Source of the DNA: Lachnospiraceae bacterium
GTDB taxonomy: Bacteria > Bacillota > Clostridia > Lachnospirales > Lachnospiraceae
Direction of reading: 5' to 3'
DNA: 64,000 bases
Assembly (NCBI GenBank): GCA_022793195.1
Contig: JAAWCJ010000009.1
Location: 1-64,000 of the forward strand
Position numbers and translations under genes: made by a program. The notes below the pieces were generated by a model, which did not search any database, was not told the DNA's origin, and was given only the letters and a program-made list of their open reading frames with translations. Positions 8,169 through 17,236 of the stretch are shown in pieces. Numbering within the stretch: the stretch's first letter is position 1; each line of letters opens with the position of its first letter.

Positions 8169-8849
8169 CTAAAAATATTCGGGGAACATCTCTTTAATCT
8201 CTTTTTCCCGTTCATCCATATCGCGGTAATCATGATGCCTTTCCATCAGTTCCGCCAGGGCGACCCCGTCTCCGCTTTCCATGTACTGAATCAACCTCTT
8301 GTGATCCTCGAAAGACTGCTCCAGGGCGCCGGGGCGCTTCAAATCCAATGTCAGGACACGGTTATAATGTGCCCTTGAATTGGAAATAATCTCCCAGGTC
8401 ATCTCATGGCCTGCCTGCGCAAAAACCGCGCCATGGAAATCATTGTCACACTGGATATATTTTATGATGTCCTTCTTTTTCACCGCAAAAGACATCAGAT
8501 ACATCTGTTCCTCCAGCTCCCGCTGAAGCGAAACCCGTTTTCGGCACAGCTCCATACAGACTTCCGAGTCCAGGATATGACGCATGTAAGTACATTCTTT
8601 TGCCAGGTGAAAATTGATGGCCGAAACGTAAGTCCCCCTCTGGGGATAAATATCAACCAAATACTCGCTGGCCAGGTGGAGCAGCGCCTCCCGGATGGGC
8701 GTCCTGCTGACACCCAGACGCTCCACCAGCTCTACCTCATGAATCACCGACCCCGGCATCCATTCCAGGTACTGAATGGAATCTTTGATCTGCCTGTATA
8801 CCTCTCCCCGCGAACGCTGGCCGCCCCTTCCTTTCCTCACTGTTTCCAT
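8169..8849 (-). CDS. GntR/FadR-family regulator (FCD domain)
   Basis: 226 residues. The winged helix (about 10-75) contains VSRTPIREALLHLASE, the usual recognition helix region. The all-helical FCD effector domain (about 85-215) has candidate metal ligands DNDFH, DHKR and RHH. FCD regulators bind small carboxylates or sugar acids. The ATG at 8849 is used because GAGGGG lies 9 bases upstream; an upstream in-frame TTG would sit on that site. It is divergent from the aminotransferase operon and its own -10 overlaps the shared palindrome, suggesting autoregulation and control of the whole island. Confidence 0.85.
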   Translation of the reverse strand: METVRKGRGGQRSRGEVYRQIKDSIQYLEWMPGSVIHEVELVERLGVSRTPIREALLHLASEYLVDIYPQRGTYVSAINFHLAKECTYMRHILDSEVCMELCRKRVSLQRELEEQMYLMSFAVKKKDIIKYIQCDNDFHGAVFAQAGHEMTWEIISNSRAHYNRVLTLDLKRPGALEQSFEDHKRLIQYMESGDGVALAELMERHHDYRDMDEREKEIKEMFPEYF

Positions 8850-8884
8850 TGATATCAACCCCTCTTCTATTTTCTCTCTTATTC

Positions 8885-8914
8885 ATAATACTAATATATC
8901 AAAAGAAAAGTCAA
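8885..8914 (-). promoter_or_regulatory. gntR promoter with partial operator
   Basis: Minus-strand TTGACT (8914-8909), 18-bp spacer, TATTAT (8890-8885). The spacer ends in TGATATATTAG, nine of ten matches to the TAATATATTA palindrome found at the other three promoters of the island. Confidence 0.55.
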
Positions 8915-8937
8915 GCCCTTTCCCTGATTTTAAAAAA

Positions 8938-9058
8938 GATTGCGCTCCACGCAATCGCCGCGCGTGAGCGGTGCCTGAAAGGCTAATTTCCTCTCCGCGA
9001 ACTGCGCTTCCCCCGGAGGGCTTTTGTCGTATGGGGAACGAAGTTTCCTATACGACAA
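8938..9058. repeat. Hairpin repeat, full copy (family B)
   Basis: A leading stem GATTGCG-CTCCA-CGCAATC is followed by a GC-rich stretch, CCCCCGGAGGGC, and then the hairpin GTCGTATGGGGAAC-GAA-GTTTCCTATACGAC (9026-9056). The same order of blocks recurs at 49381-49506. It lies in the intergenic space between gntR and the aminotransferase. Confidence 0.6.
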
Positions 9059-9117
9059 AAAATCTCTGTTTTCTGCCCGGCTCCCATATGGATTTTTGAA
9101 TTCTCCTAAAAAATTTC

Positions 9118-9149
9118 TTGACATTTTTATATTAATATATTACTATATC
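9118..9149 (+). promoter_or_regulatory. Promoter and GntR-type operator, aminotransferase operon
   Basis: TTGACA (9118-9123), 17-bp spacer, TACTAT (9141-9146). The spacer contains ATATTAATATATTA, running into the -10. This geometry fits repression by blocking RNA polymerase. Confidence 0.65.
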
Positions 9150-9216
9150 ATCAGATTGTTTCTCTCTGGCTATTCTGATCAACCAGGGATATTTTAAACA
9201 CAGGAGGTAACGGTTT

Positions 9217-10620
9217 ATGGAAAAAAAACCTTATGAAGTGCTGCTGGAACGTATTGAGCAGGCAGACCATGTCACGCCCGGAAATAAAGAGGGCCTGATC
9301 GATTTTTTGAAGCATGAACATCCCGGTGATGTCCTCTTCACCAAATGGGATTATCCCCAGATCATCAAACGTGGAAAGGGAAACCGGGTCTGGGATGTGG
9401 ATGGCAAAGAATATATTGATTGTATTTCCGGGATGTCTGCCATGAATCTAGGCCATTCCGACAAGCGGATTGCGGACGCCATGTACGACCAGTATATGAA
9501 CGAACTGGATTTCTGGTTTGATTTCCCTACGCCTGAGCGTATCAAGCTGGTGAACCGCCTCATTGAAAAGACTCCCGGTGATTTCCCGAAGCGTGTCCGC
9601 CTTGCACTGTCCGGTTCCGATGCCATTGAAAACGCCATCCGCATCGCCAGATATTACACGAAAAAACAGCACATCATTTCTTTTTACGGCGCATATCACG
9701 GACAGAATTCTGCCACCATGGGTCTGACCGGCTCCGGACGCATGACCAGTTACTACAATCCGATGCCCTCTCAGGACAACTGCATTGAGCATTTCCCTTA
9801 TGCCTATTGCTACCGTTGTCCTTACGGAAAGGAAGAAGGAACCTGCGATTTTGAGTGTGTCAAAATCATCGACCAGATGATGTCCAGCGGAGTCACCTGC
9901 ATGGGGGCGCCGGATTCTGGAATCTGCAACGTGGCGGCGTTGATTGTGGAGCCTTGTCAAAGTTCCGCCGGATACATAGCTCCTCCCATCGGTTATCTGA
10001 AGGCCCTCCGTAAACTGGCTGACAAATATGGTTTCCTGTTGATCTTCGACGAGGTACAGACGGGAATGGGACGTACCGGAAAAATGTGGTGCTGCGAACA
10101 CGAAGGTGTTGCCCCCGATATCATTTGTTTTGGCAAAGCTCTCGGCGCAGGAATCCCCATGTCCGGTATCGTAGGAAGGGCAGAAATCTTTGAAGACGTC
10201 AACGTAAGCTTTATCTGTTCCACTTATGCCGGCTATTCCATGGGATGTCGTGTGGGAAATGCAGTTCTGGATATTATTGAGGAGGACCATCTCCTTGAAA
10301 GATGTACGGAAACAGGGGAATATCTGAAGCAAAAGGCCGAAGAGCTGATGGGCCGCCATCCCATCATCGGAACTTATTCCGCCCGCGGCGTCTATTTCGG
10401 GTTAGAGCTCGTAAAGGACCGCCAGACAAAAGAGCCCGCAAAAGCGGAAACCCATGAGATTGTCAATAATCTGCGGGATGCAGGGCTTCTCGTCCAGTTA
10501 AACGGATATTATGGTAACCGCATTTCCTTTATCCCGCCCATTACCCTGACAAAAGAGCAGGTAGATGAAATTTTCGCAATCCTCGAGCCTGAAATTGCAA
10601 AAACTGAGGCAAAAATATAA
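9217..10620 (+). CDS. Class III (omega) PLP-dependent aminotransferase
   Basis: 467 residues. FDEVQTGMGRTG (277-288) supplies the PLP-ring aspartate D278, and CFGKALGAGIP contains the Schiff-base lysine K307. SGSDAIENAIRIAR (132-145) binds the phosphate. An insert at 198-214 has four cysteines (CYRC...C...C), seen in some 4-aminobutyrate aminotransferase relatives. The class moves the amino group of omega- or beta-amino acids to 2-oxo acids. It is first in an operon with the HyuA-like and B12-dependent genes, so its substrate is probably made or consumed by that mutase. GGAGG lies before the ATG. Confidence 0.88.
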   Translation: MEKKPYEVLLERIEQADHVTPGNKEGLIDFLKHEHPGDVLFTKWDYPQIIKRGKGNRVWDVDGKEYIDCISGMSAMNLGHSDKRIADAMYDQYMNELDFWFDFPTPERIKLVNRLIEKTPGDFPKRVRLALSGSDAIENAIRIARYYTKKQHIISFYGAYHGQNSATMGLTGSGRMTSYYNPMPSQDNCIEHFPYAYCYRCPYGKEEGTCDFECVKIIDQMMSSGVTCMGAPDSGICNVAALIVEPCQSSAGYIAPPIGYLKALRKLADKYGFLLIFDEVQTGMGRTGKMWCCEHEGVAPDIICFGKALGAGIPMSGIVGRAEIFEDVNVSFICSTYAGYSMGCRVGNAVLDIIEEDHLLERCTETGEYLKQKAEELMGRHPIIGTYSARGVYFGLELVKDRQTKEPAKAETHEIVNNLRDAGLLVQLNGYYGNRISFIPPITLTKEQVDEIFAILEPEIAKTEAKI

Positions 10621-10690
10621 ATAACTCTGGCAAATATCAATAATAACTCAGGCGGCATCGTCTGCTGTCATGGGTGATGGGAGTAAATTT

Positions 10691-12637
10691 ATGCCGCTGA
10701 TTCTTGGAATTGATACGGGAGGTACTTATACAGACAGTGTTATTCTGGATACCAAACGACAGGCCATCCTTTATAAAGCAAAGGCTTTCACCACGCCGGG
10801 GTATCTGCCCGATGGTATTCTGGAAAGTATGAAGCGACTGAATTTTCCGCATTTTAACAAGCTTTCCATGGTATGTCTTTCCACCACGCTGGCCACCAAT
10901 GCCCTTATTGAAAAAAAAGGGAGCCGTGTGGGCGCCATGATTCTTGGGCGGGACATTGATAAAAGCCTTCCTGCCGCAAAGATTTCCCGTCTGCGCGGTC
11001 TTATGAATATCAAGGGCCGTATCCTGGAAGACATTTCTCCTGAAGAGGTCGTTTCTGTGGCAAGGAGCTGGGAGGGTACGATAGATGCTGTCGCTGTTTC
11101 GGGCTTTGCCAGCGTACGCAACCCTCTCCATGAAACCCGTGTCCGCGACATTGTACGGGAGGAGCTTCGGCTGCCTGTTATCTGTGCCCATGAACTGTCG
11201 GGCGCACTCGGCTTTTATGAGCGGACTGTCACTGCCGTTTTAAATGCCTCATTGATTCCAAATATCAGCTGTTTAATCGAGGCTGTGGGTCAATCCATGG
11301 AACGCTACGACATTCACGCCCCCCTGATGATCGTCAAGGGGGACGGCAGCCTGATGGATTCCGGTTTTGCACTGAATCGCCCCATCGAAACTGTTTTATC
11401 CGGGCCTGCCGCCAGTATTGCCGGCGGCCTGTTTTTGTCAGGTGAAACAGAGGCTCTTCTGATGGACATGGGCGGAACCACCAGTGATTTTGCTCTGGTA
11501 AAACATGGCCAAGTACCTGTCAATGACTCCGGGGCCAAGGTGGGGGGATGGTATACCAGGCTCAGGGCTGCCGAAATATCCACTTTCGGGATTGGTGGAG
11601 ACAGCCGGATTTTCCTTACGCCTGGCGGCGGCTTTTCCATTGGCCCTGTCCGTGTAATGCCTCTTTGTGTCGCCGCTTCCATGTATCCTGGCCTGGAGGA
11701 AGAGCTTTCCGTTTCTCCATCCCCCGGAAAATGTGAATTGCCGGAAGAACAATGCTGCGAATGTTACCTGTTTCTCAGAAAACCGCTCCACCGGCCTGCC
11801 ACAAAACAGGAAATCCAGTTATTCAGGCTGTTGTCCGACGGCCCCCATTCTCTGTTTTATCTTACAAACAGAATGGAGCCTGATTCAAAAACCATGATTA
11901 CGGAATTGGTAAAAGAAGGGGTTTTACAGCGTATTGGTCTGACGCCCACGGATCTTCTGCATGTCTCAGGACAGTTAAACCTTTGGAATTCCCACATATC
12001 CAGGGTGGGCGCTTCTCTGATGGCAAACGCTCTTTCCCTTTCTCTGGAGCGGTTTTGTGCCTGCTTTTTCTCCAAAATGCAGGCCAGGCTTCAGGAATGT
12101 TGCATGCAGGCGGCAACGAATTTTTCCGTTTCCCCTGATTCGGCAACAGAGCCGCCCTCCCGCCTTACCACCCCTGACGGCAGCCGTCTTCCTTCCGGGG
12201 CTCTGGGTTTTCCGGTTGTGGCCCTGGGCGCCCCTGCTGCTTCCTGGATGCCTGCAGTATGCGAATCTTTCCACACAAAACTGGTCATCCCGCAGTATGC
12301 GGAAGTGGCCAATGCCGTCGGCGCTGCAATCGGCCAGGTAATCCTGACAGTCGAAGCGTTGATCCGCCCTGACCAGTATCACAAAGGATATGTGGTACAT
12401 GGATGTTGGGGAAACAAATATTTTGAACAATTATCAGATTCAAGAGGCTGGGCGCGCTCTTTTGCCGGGGAATATGCCTCTCTCCAGGCAGCAAAAGCCG
12501 GAGGCGGCAGCCATACAATCCATTATACCGTAGAGCCCACTTATTCCCGCTCCCTAACCGGAAAAGATGTCTTTATTCAGGAAAAAATCACGGCAACCGT
12601 AATTGCACGTCCCAATTATATAAAAAAGGAGGATTGA
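10691..12637 (+). CDS. HyuA-like ASKHA-fold protein (hydantoinase/oxoprolinase family)
   Basis: 648 residues. The N-terminus LGIDTGGTYTDSVILD and the later LMDMGGTTSDFALVKHG are the two phosphate-binding motifs of HyuA/oxoprolinase ATPases; VLSGPAASIAGG and VVALGAPAASWM lie in the same fold. The nearby B12-type enzyme suggests a second possibility: an ATP-dependent reactivating chaperone, as for GlmL and diol-dehydratase reactivases, which share the ASKHA fold. Neither HyuB nor any amidohydrolase is adjacent, which favours the chaperone idea. The start at 10691 follows GGGAG; an ATG at 10670 lacks a ribosome binding site. Its stop is four bases before the mutase ATG. Confidence 0.7.
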   Translation: MPLILGIDTGGTYTDSVILDTKRQAILYKAKAFTTPGYLPDGILESMKRLNFPHFNKLSMVCLSTTLATNALIEKKGSRVGAMILGRDIDKSLPAAKISRLRGLMNIKGRILEDISPEEVVSVARSWEGTIDAVAVSGFASVRNPLHETRVRDIVREELRLPVICAHELSGALGFYERTVTAVLNASLIPNISCLIEAVGQSMERYDIHAPLMIVKGDGSLMDSGFALNRPIETVLSGPAASIAGGLFLSGETEALLMDMGGTTSDFALVKHGQVPVNDSGAKVGGWYTRLRAAEISTFGIGGDSRIFLTPGGGFSIGPVRVMPLCVAASMYPGLEEELSVSPSPGKCELPEEQCCECYLFLRKPLHRPATKQEIQLFRLLSDGPHSLFYLTNRMEPDSKTMITELVKEGVLQRIGLTPTDLLHVSGQLNLWNSHISRVGASLMANALSLSLERFCACFFSKMQARLQECCMQAATNFSVSPDSATEPPSRLTTPDGSRLPSGALGFPVVALGAPAASWMPAVCESFHTKLVIPQYAEVANAVGAAIGQVILTVEALIRPDQYHKGYVVHGCWGNKYFEQLSDSRGWARSFAGEYASLQAAKAGGGSHTIHYTVEPTYSRSLTGKDVFIQEKITATVIARPNYIKKED

Positions 12638-12640
12638 CTC

Positions 12641-14419
12641 ATGGGTCATTTAAACCAGGTGGATCTGGATTATTTAAAAAGTATAAAACCGGAAAACCAT
12701 CCAAACGGGCATGAAATATTGAAAGAAGGTTTGGAACTGGGAAAAACCATAAAATCTGGAAAAGGAGGTTTTATCCGCAGCCAGGCCAAATATAAAAACC
12801 ATGCTGAAATGAAACGTGACCTCACCAGGCAGGGAAAAATCTACTGGAATATCCTCCTGGGACTGGCCACGCTGGAAGAACAGGTAGAAGCACAAAGGCA
12901 GCTGTACGAGTTTTCCAAAAGGACCGGCATGACCATCCACTCCATCCAGTCCATCCCCAACGGCCTTGTGGCGCTGCCGCCAAAATACAGGGAGCAAGCT
13001 CCTTCCACCACCAGCTATGAAATGTATACTCCTGAAGATTACGAAGCCCAGCAGGCAGCATGCCCCATCGACGTGTCCTTTAACGACTATCACCTGTCCA
13101 CGCCAAACGGCCTTGCCAATACCATTCTCGCCATTGAACATGGCTCCCCCACCATTGGGGAATTCTGCCAGTTCAACTGGGGGTTTTACGGATACGACAA
13201 CAATGTGGAACGAATCTGCAACATGGTTCGCGCCCTCGGCGTCGTAGCCTCAAAGCAGGACGAATACTTTGAAGTAAAGACATATCTTGACGATGGATAC
13301 GCCGGGTATTTTCTGGACTGCGCCTCTTATGTTGGGTATGCCATGCTGGAACATTATATTTGTACTACCCTCTGTGGCGCCCGGTATGTGGTTGCTTTCG
13401 GCGGCCTTCTCAGCGAAAACGACACCCGCTGCGCCATTGCCATGGCCCTGGATAAAGCCCTTTCTACAGATGACCAGCCGGTACTACGCTATCTGAACGG
13501 TTCCACAAACCTCCAATGGGACCATGATATTCACGGAAATTATGGGATTTCAGTTCCCGAAATGCTCTTTGAAATCCTGGTGGAGAAAAAATACCATATG
13601 GGTCTTGGCATTAACCCCGTATCCATCACGGAAAAAATCAAAGTCCCTACTCTAAGGGAGCTGGAAGATATTTTTGCCGCCGGCAAACGGGCGGAAGAAA
13701 AAGCTGATGAATGGCTTCCCTATTTCAATTTTGAACCGTTGGAAAACATGCGCGACGTCATGATCAGAGAGGGAGAGGCTTTATTTCGCAACAGTCTGGA
13801 AGGTTTTAAGGAAGCTGGAATTGATATTGAAGATCCGGTGGAGCTGCTCCTGGTGTTAATGTCCATGAATCCCATCCGTTATGAGCAAATGTTTCATTCC
13901 ACCACCTATGGCCTGGCCGCTTCCGACATTAAACCGTTTTTCACCACAGTGCTTGGCCGCCAGACCATGCAGATGAAACAGGAAATCCTCGATTATCTGG
14001 ATTCCAGAAAAATGCGCGGTTCCCTGGCCTCCAAAAAGATCGTGGTCGGCTCCGGGGACGCTCATACTTACGGCCTGATTCTGGTGGAAGGTGTTTTAAA
14101 GGAAATGGGGGCGGAAACTTATAATGCCGGTGTGGATATGGATGCCGTCGATATGTTAGATCTGGCGGATGAAGCAGGAACCCGTTTTATCGGCGTTAGC
14201 TGCCACAACGGACAGGCCCTGGACTATGGCCGTCAGCTTCTGGATCTGGCAAAAGAACGGAAAAAAGAGTGCTGGATTTTCATGGGCGGAAAGCTCAATG
14301 CAATCCTTCCCGGAGATTCGGAACCGACAGAAATCGGCGATGTATTAAACGGCATGGGCATCCATGCGGAAAATGATATTGCCCTTACCGTGGAACAAAT
14401 CGCAGCGTTGCCTGATTAG
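12641..14419 (+). CDS. Fused B12-dependent mutase-like protein
   Basis: 592 residues. The C-terminal ~125 residues form a cobalamin-binding domain with the base-off motif D473-A-H475-x-x-G478 (SGDAHTYGLILVEG) and a later FMGGKLNA loop. The N-terminal ~450 residues look like the TIM-barrel catalytic part of glutamate mutase-type enzymes. In that family the two parts are normally separate subunits (GlmS and GlmE), so this would be a fusion with catalytic part first. It would rearrange a carbon skeleton using adenosylcobalamin. The substrate is unknown. AAGGAGG precedes the ATG. Confidence 0.65.
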   Translation: MGHLNQVDLDYLKSIKPENHPNGHEILKEGLELGKTIKSGKGGFIRSQAKYKNHAEMKRDLTRQGKIYWNILLGLATLEEQVEAQRQLYEFSKRTGMTIHSIQSIPNGLVALPPKYREQAPSTTSYEMYTPEDYEAQQAACPIDVSFNDYHLSTPNGLANTILAIEHGSPTIGEFCQFNWGFYGYDNNVERICNMVRALGVVASKQDEYFEVKTYLDDGYAGYFLDCASYVGYAMLEHYICTTLCGARYVVAFGGLLSENDTRCAIAMALDKALSTDDQPVLRYLNGSTNLQWDHDIHGNYGISVPEMLFEILVEKKYHMGLGINPVSITEKIKVPTLRELEDIFAAGKRAEEKADEWLPYFNFEPLENMRDVMIREGEALFRNSLEGFKEAGIDIEDPVELLLVLMSMNPIRYEQMFHSTTYGLAASDIKPFFTTVLGRQTMQMKQEILDYLDSRKMRGSLASKKIVVGSGDAHTYGLILVEGVLKEMGAETYNAGVDMDAVDMLDLADEAGTRFIGVSCHNGQALDYGRQLLDLAKERKKECWIFMGGKLNAILPGDSEPTEIGDVLNGMGIHAENDIALTVEQIAALPD

Positions 14420-14425
14420 ACGATA

Positions 14426-14701
14426 CTATAAGTTCCGAACCTCGTCGCCAAATTGTACAAAAGGTTCGTCTCCTGTGCTGACGCCGGGGATATTGAAGTA
14501 TCTAAATGTTCTGAGCAGGTTTTTCTATGAATATCTGCAACCGGCTTATGATCTGCCGTCCATGGCATCATAAGCCTTTTCCGGACCTCCTGTCCGGAAA
14601 TTGCAGAACATTTCACAGAACATTAAGAACTTCTAATATCCCCGGCAAGGCACGGGAAACGAACCTTTGTACAATTTCGCGGCAGGATTCAGAACTTATA
14701 G
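14426..14701. repeat. 276-bp long imperfect palindrome between convergent genes
   Basis: The outer ends CTATAAGTTC and GAACTTATAG are complementary. So are successive inner blocks: AAATTGTACAAAAGGTTCG with CGAACCTTTGTACAATTT, GCCGGGGATATT with AATATCCCCGGC, and TGTTCTG with CAGAACA. A smaller stem, CTTATGATGCCATGGACGG-type, occupies the centre. It fills the gap between the mutase stop (14419) and the aldehyde dehydrogenase stop, overlapping the latter. It could terminate both genes, or be a palindromic insert. Confidence 0.6.
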
Positions 14702-16087
14702 AAACGCTCTTTTTACAACATACACTTTCAGATGACTGAATTCTTCCAGGGAAACGCTGATGCCTTCCCGCCCCAGGCCGCTCTGCTTGAATCCGCCAAA
14801 GGGCTGGTCCAGATGCCTGTAACCTCCGCTTCCGTTTATAACGGCGCCTCCTGCCTTCAGTTTGCTTCCTACCCGGAAAGCCCGGTTCATATCTTTTGTC
14901 ATCAGCCCCGACGACAAGCCATAAATGGACTGATTCGCATAACGGACGGCCTCTTCCTCCGTATCAAATGCAATCAGAGGAAATACCGGCCCGAATATCT
15001 CCATATCAGAAGCCACATCCATATCAGGAGTAACGCCGGTGAGGACGGTCGGTTCCATTCTCGCCCCGTCCCGGTTGCCACCACACAAAAGTTCCGCTCC
15101 CTGGGATTTTGTATGGCGGATTTGAGCTTCTGCCTTTTTTGCCGCCTTCTCCGAAACCAGCGCCGTCACTACCGCTTCCTCATCCAGGGCGCTGCCTCTT
15201 TTCAATGTACTTAAACGTTCGACAAGACCTTTAGCGACTTTATCATATATTCTCCTCTGGATAAAGAATCGTTTTGAGGAACAGCAGACCTGCCCGTTAT
15301 TTTCCAGACGGCTTCCGACCATTTCATCTAAAGCCCGATCTATATCTGCATCCTCAAAAATAATCAGGGCGTCGTTTCCTCCAAGCTCCAAAAATACACG
15401 CTTCAAAGTATCCGCCCCTTCTTTCACCATCTGTTTCCCGGCCTCTGTGCTGCCTGTCAGACTGATGGCAGCGATCTGGGGATTAGAAATAAGTTTTTCT
15501 GAAACTGCCTTGCGCTCTGCGGCGAAAAACTGGACGACGCCTTCCGGAAACCCTGCTTTCTCTGCATACGTTTGTAGCGATAGCACTGCCAAGGGATTGG
15601 AGCTGGGTGCTTTGACCAAAACAGTATTTCCCATGGCCAGTGCCGGAGCAATTTTCTGAAACGTCAGTTCAACGGGAAAATTAAAAGGAATAATACAGGC
15701 AATAGTTCCCAAAGGTTCTCTTTTCGTAAATACAAGATCGCCTTCAAAACCAGGTCCACTGTCCGACAAAACTTCTCCATAAAGGTGTTTTGCCCTCTCA
15801 GCAGCCGCCCGCAACAGTTTTACCCCATCCATTGTCTCTGTCCTGGACTGTAAAATCGGCTTTGCCATCTCTTTGGAGGAAAGCTGCGATACATATTCCG
15901 CATCTTCTTCCAGGGCATCTGCAAAACGGTACAAATACTCCGCCCGTTCGTAAACCGGCTTTTCTGCCCATGCTTCCTGTGCCCTCACTGACTTGTCCAC
16001 CATATCCTGGAGTGCATTTTCATCTGCCAGCTGCGGATTTCCTAAAATTTCCCCTGTCATTGGATTTGTAACAGTAATTGTCTTCAT
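14696..16087 (-). CDS. NAD(P)-dependent aldehyde dehydrogenase
   Basis: 463 residues. FLELGGND (232-239) has the general-base glutamate E234, NNGQVCCSSKRF (263-274) the catalytic cysteine C268, and EIFGPVFPLI the C-terminal signature. The closest style is the succinate-semialdehyde/lactaldehyde dehydrogenase group; the substrate is not readable. It oxidises an aldehyde to the acid in the cytoplasm. It has its own promoter with the operator shared by the other island genes, so it probably oxidises an aldehyde made by the aminotransferase/mutase branch. Confidence 0.88.
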   Translation of the reverse strand: MKTITVTNPMTGEILGNPQLADENALQDMVDKSVRAQEAWAEKPVYERAEYLYRFADALEEDAEYVSQLSSKEMAKPILQSRTETMDGVKLLRAAAERAKHLYGEVLSDSGPGFEGDLVFTKREPLGTIACIIPFNFPVELTFQKIAPALAMGNTVLVKAPSSNPLAVLSLQTYAEKAGFPEGVVQFFAAERKAVSEKLISNPQIAAISLTGSTEAGKQMVKEGADTLKRVFLELGGNDALIIFEDADIDRALDEMVGSRLENNGQVCCSSKRFFIQRRIYDKVAKGLVERLSTLKRGSALDEEAVVTALVSEKAAKKAEAQIRHTKSQGAELLCGGNRDGARMEPTVLTGVTPDMDVASDMEIFGPVFPLIAFDTEEEAVRYANQSIYGLSSGLMTKDMNRAFRVGSKLKAGGAVINGSGGYRHLDQPFGGFKQSGLGREGISVSLEEFSHLKVYVVKRAFL

Positions 16088-16185
16088 AGCCCTCTTTCCT
16101 CTCTATTAAAATAGGCTGCCACCTGTAATGACTGCAGGAAGCTTTGATTCACGTAATCCCTTTCCCTTGCAGTTTTATTTTATAT

Positions 16186-16218
16186 TAATATATTACAATA
16201 TCTTGCATGTATTGTCAA
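16186..16218 (-). promoter_or_regulatory. Promoter and GntR-type operator, aldehyde dehydrogenase
   Basis: Minus-strand TTGACA (16218-16213), 17-bp spacer, TAATAT (16195-16190). The -10 is part of the palindrome TAATATATTA; on the plus strand the 14-mer ATATTAATATATTA is exact. Confidence 0.65.
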
Positions 16219-16326
16219 TTCATAAATGATTGAAAAACAGTAAACAAAAATACGTGAGCTCCTTCCTTTACTTTTCCTCCTGGGGCTGTTATGATAAAGT
16301 TATAACTTACGTGAAGGAGTTTTATC

Positions 16327-17223
16327 ATGAAAAGACCACCTGTAAAAAAAGCGGTAATTCCTGCTGCCGGGCTGGGCACCCGTTTTCTCCCGGCCACCAA
16401 AGCCATTCCCAAAGAAATGCTCCCCATTGTGGACATCCCCACTGTCCAGTATATTGTCGAGGAAGCGGTGCAAAGCGGCATCGAAGAAATCCTCATCATC
16501 ACCAATTCCAACAAACACTGTATGGAAAATCACTTCGACAAAAACTACGAGCTGGAAGCCAGGCTTTTAGAATCCGGCAAACAGGCAGAAGCTGATTTAA
16601 TCGACGGCATCGCCGGTCTTGCCAACATCTATTATGTCCGCCAAAAGGAACCTAAAGGGCTGGGACATGCCATCCTGTGTGCAAAATCTTTTATCGGTCA
16701 TGAACCCTTTGCCGTGCTGCTGGGCGACGATATTGTAATCAATAAGGACGGGCAACCGGCGCTCCGCCAGCTGATTGAGGCCTACAATCAAATCGGTGCC
16801 TCCGTGGTCGGTGTCCAACAGGTGGCGGACAATCAAGTTCACAAGTATGGCATCGTTGCGCCTTCCATCCACCAAATCTCTCCCGAATCCCGTCTGAAAA
16901 AGCTCTATGATATGGTGGAAAAGCCGAAGTTAGAAGACGCTCCCAGCAACCTGGCAGTCCTTGGACGGTACGTTCTAAAACCGGAAATCTTTGATTACCT
17001 GGAGACCCAGGGGGCAGGAGCCGGTGGAGAAATCCAGCTGACGGACGCCATCAAGCGCCTGATGTACACCCAGGCTGTCTATTCCTATGATTTTGAAGGC
17101 CACCGCTATGATGTGGGGGATAAGTTCGGCTTTATCCAGGCCACCCTGGACTTTGCCCTTCTGAGGGAAGATCTGCACGATTCTGTCGCCGCCTACATTA
17201 AAAATCTGGCCTCGACTCTATAA
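16327..17223 (+). CDS. galU: UTP-glucose-1-phosphate uridylyltransferase
   Basis: 298 residues, typical for bacterial GalU. The nucleotide-binding start is PAAGLGTRFLPATKAIPKEM, followed by VEEAVQSGIEEI and LLGDDIV. It makes UDP-glucose for envelope glycans and for galactose metabolism. GAAGGAG precedes the ATG. The next gene begins 13 bp downstream and is probably co-transcribed. Confidence 0.93.
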   Translation: MKRPPVKKAVIPAAGLGTRFLPATKAIPKEMLPIVDIPTVQYIVEEAVQSGIEEILIITNSNKHCMENHFDKNYELEARLLESGKQAEADLIDGIAGLANIYYVRQKEPKGLGHAILCAKSFIGHEPFAVLLGDDIVINKDGQPALRQLIEAYNQIGASVVGVQQVADNQVHKYGIVAPSIHQISPESRLKKLYDMVEKPKLEDAPSNLAVLGRYVLKPEIFDYLETQGAGAGGEIQLTDAIKRLMYTQAVYSYDFEGHRYDVGDKFGFIQATLDFALLREDLHDSVAAYIKNLASTL

Positions 17224-17236
17224 AAGGAGTTTTTCA

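Noticed and set aside
11438-12430. Several long minus-strand frames opposite the HyuA-like gene
   Set aside because: Antisense shadows: no starts with ribosome sites, composition is Arg/Pro/Gly-rich, and the plus-strand gene has clear family motifs.
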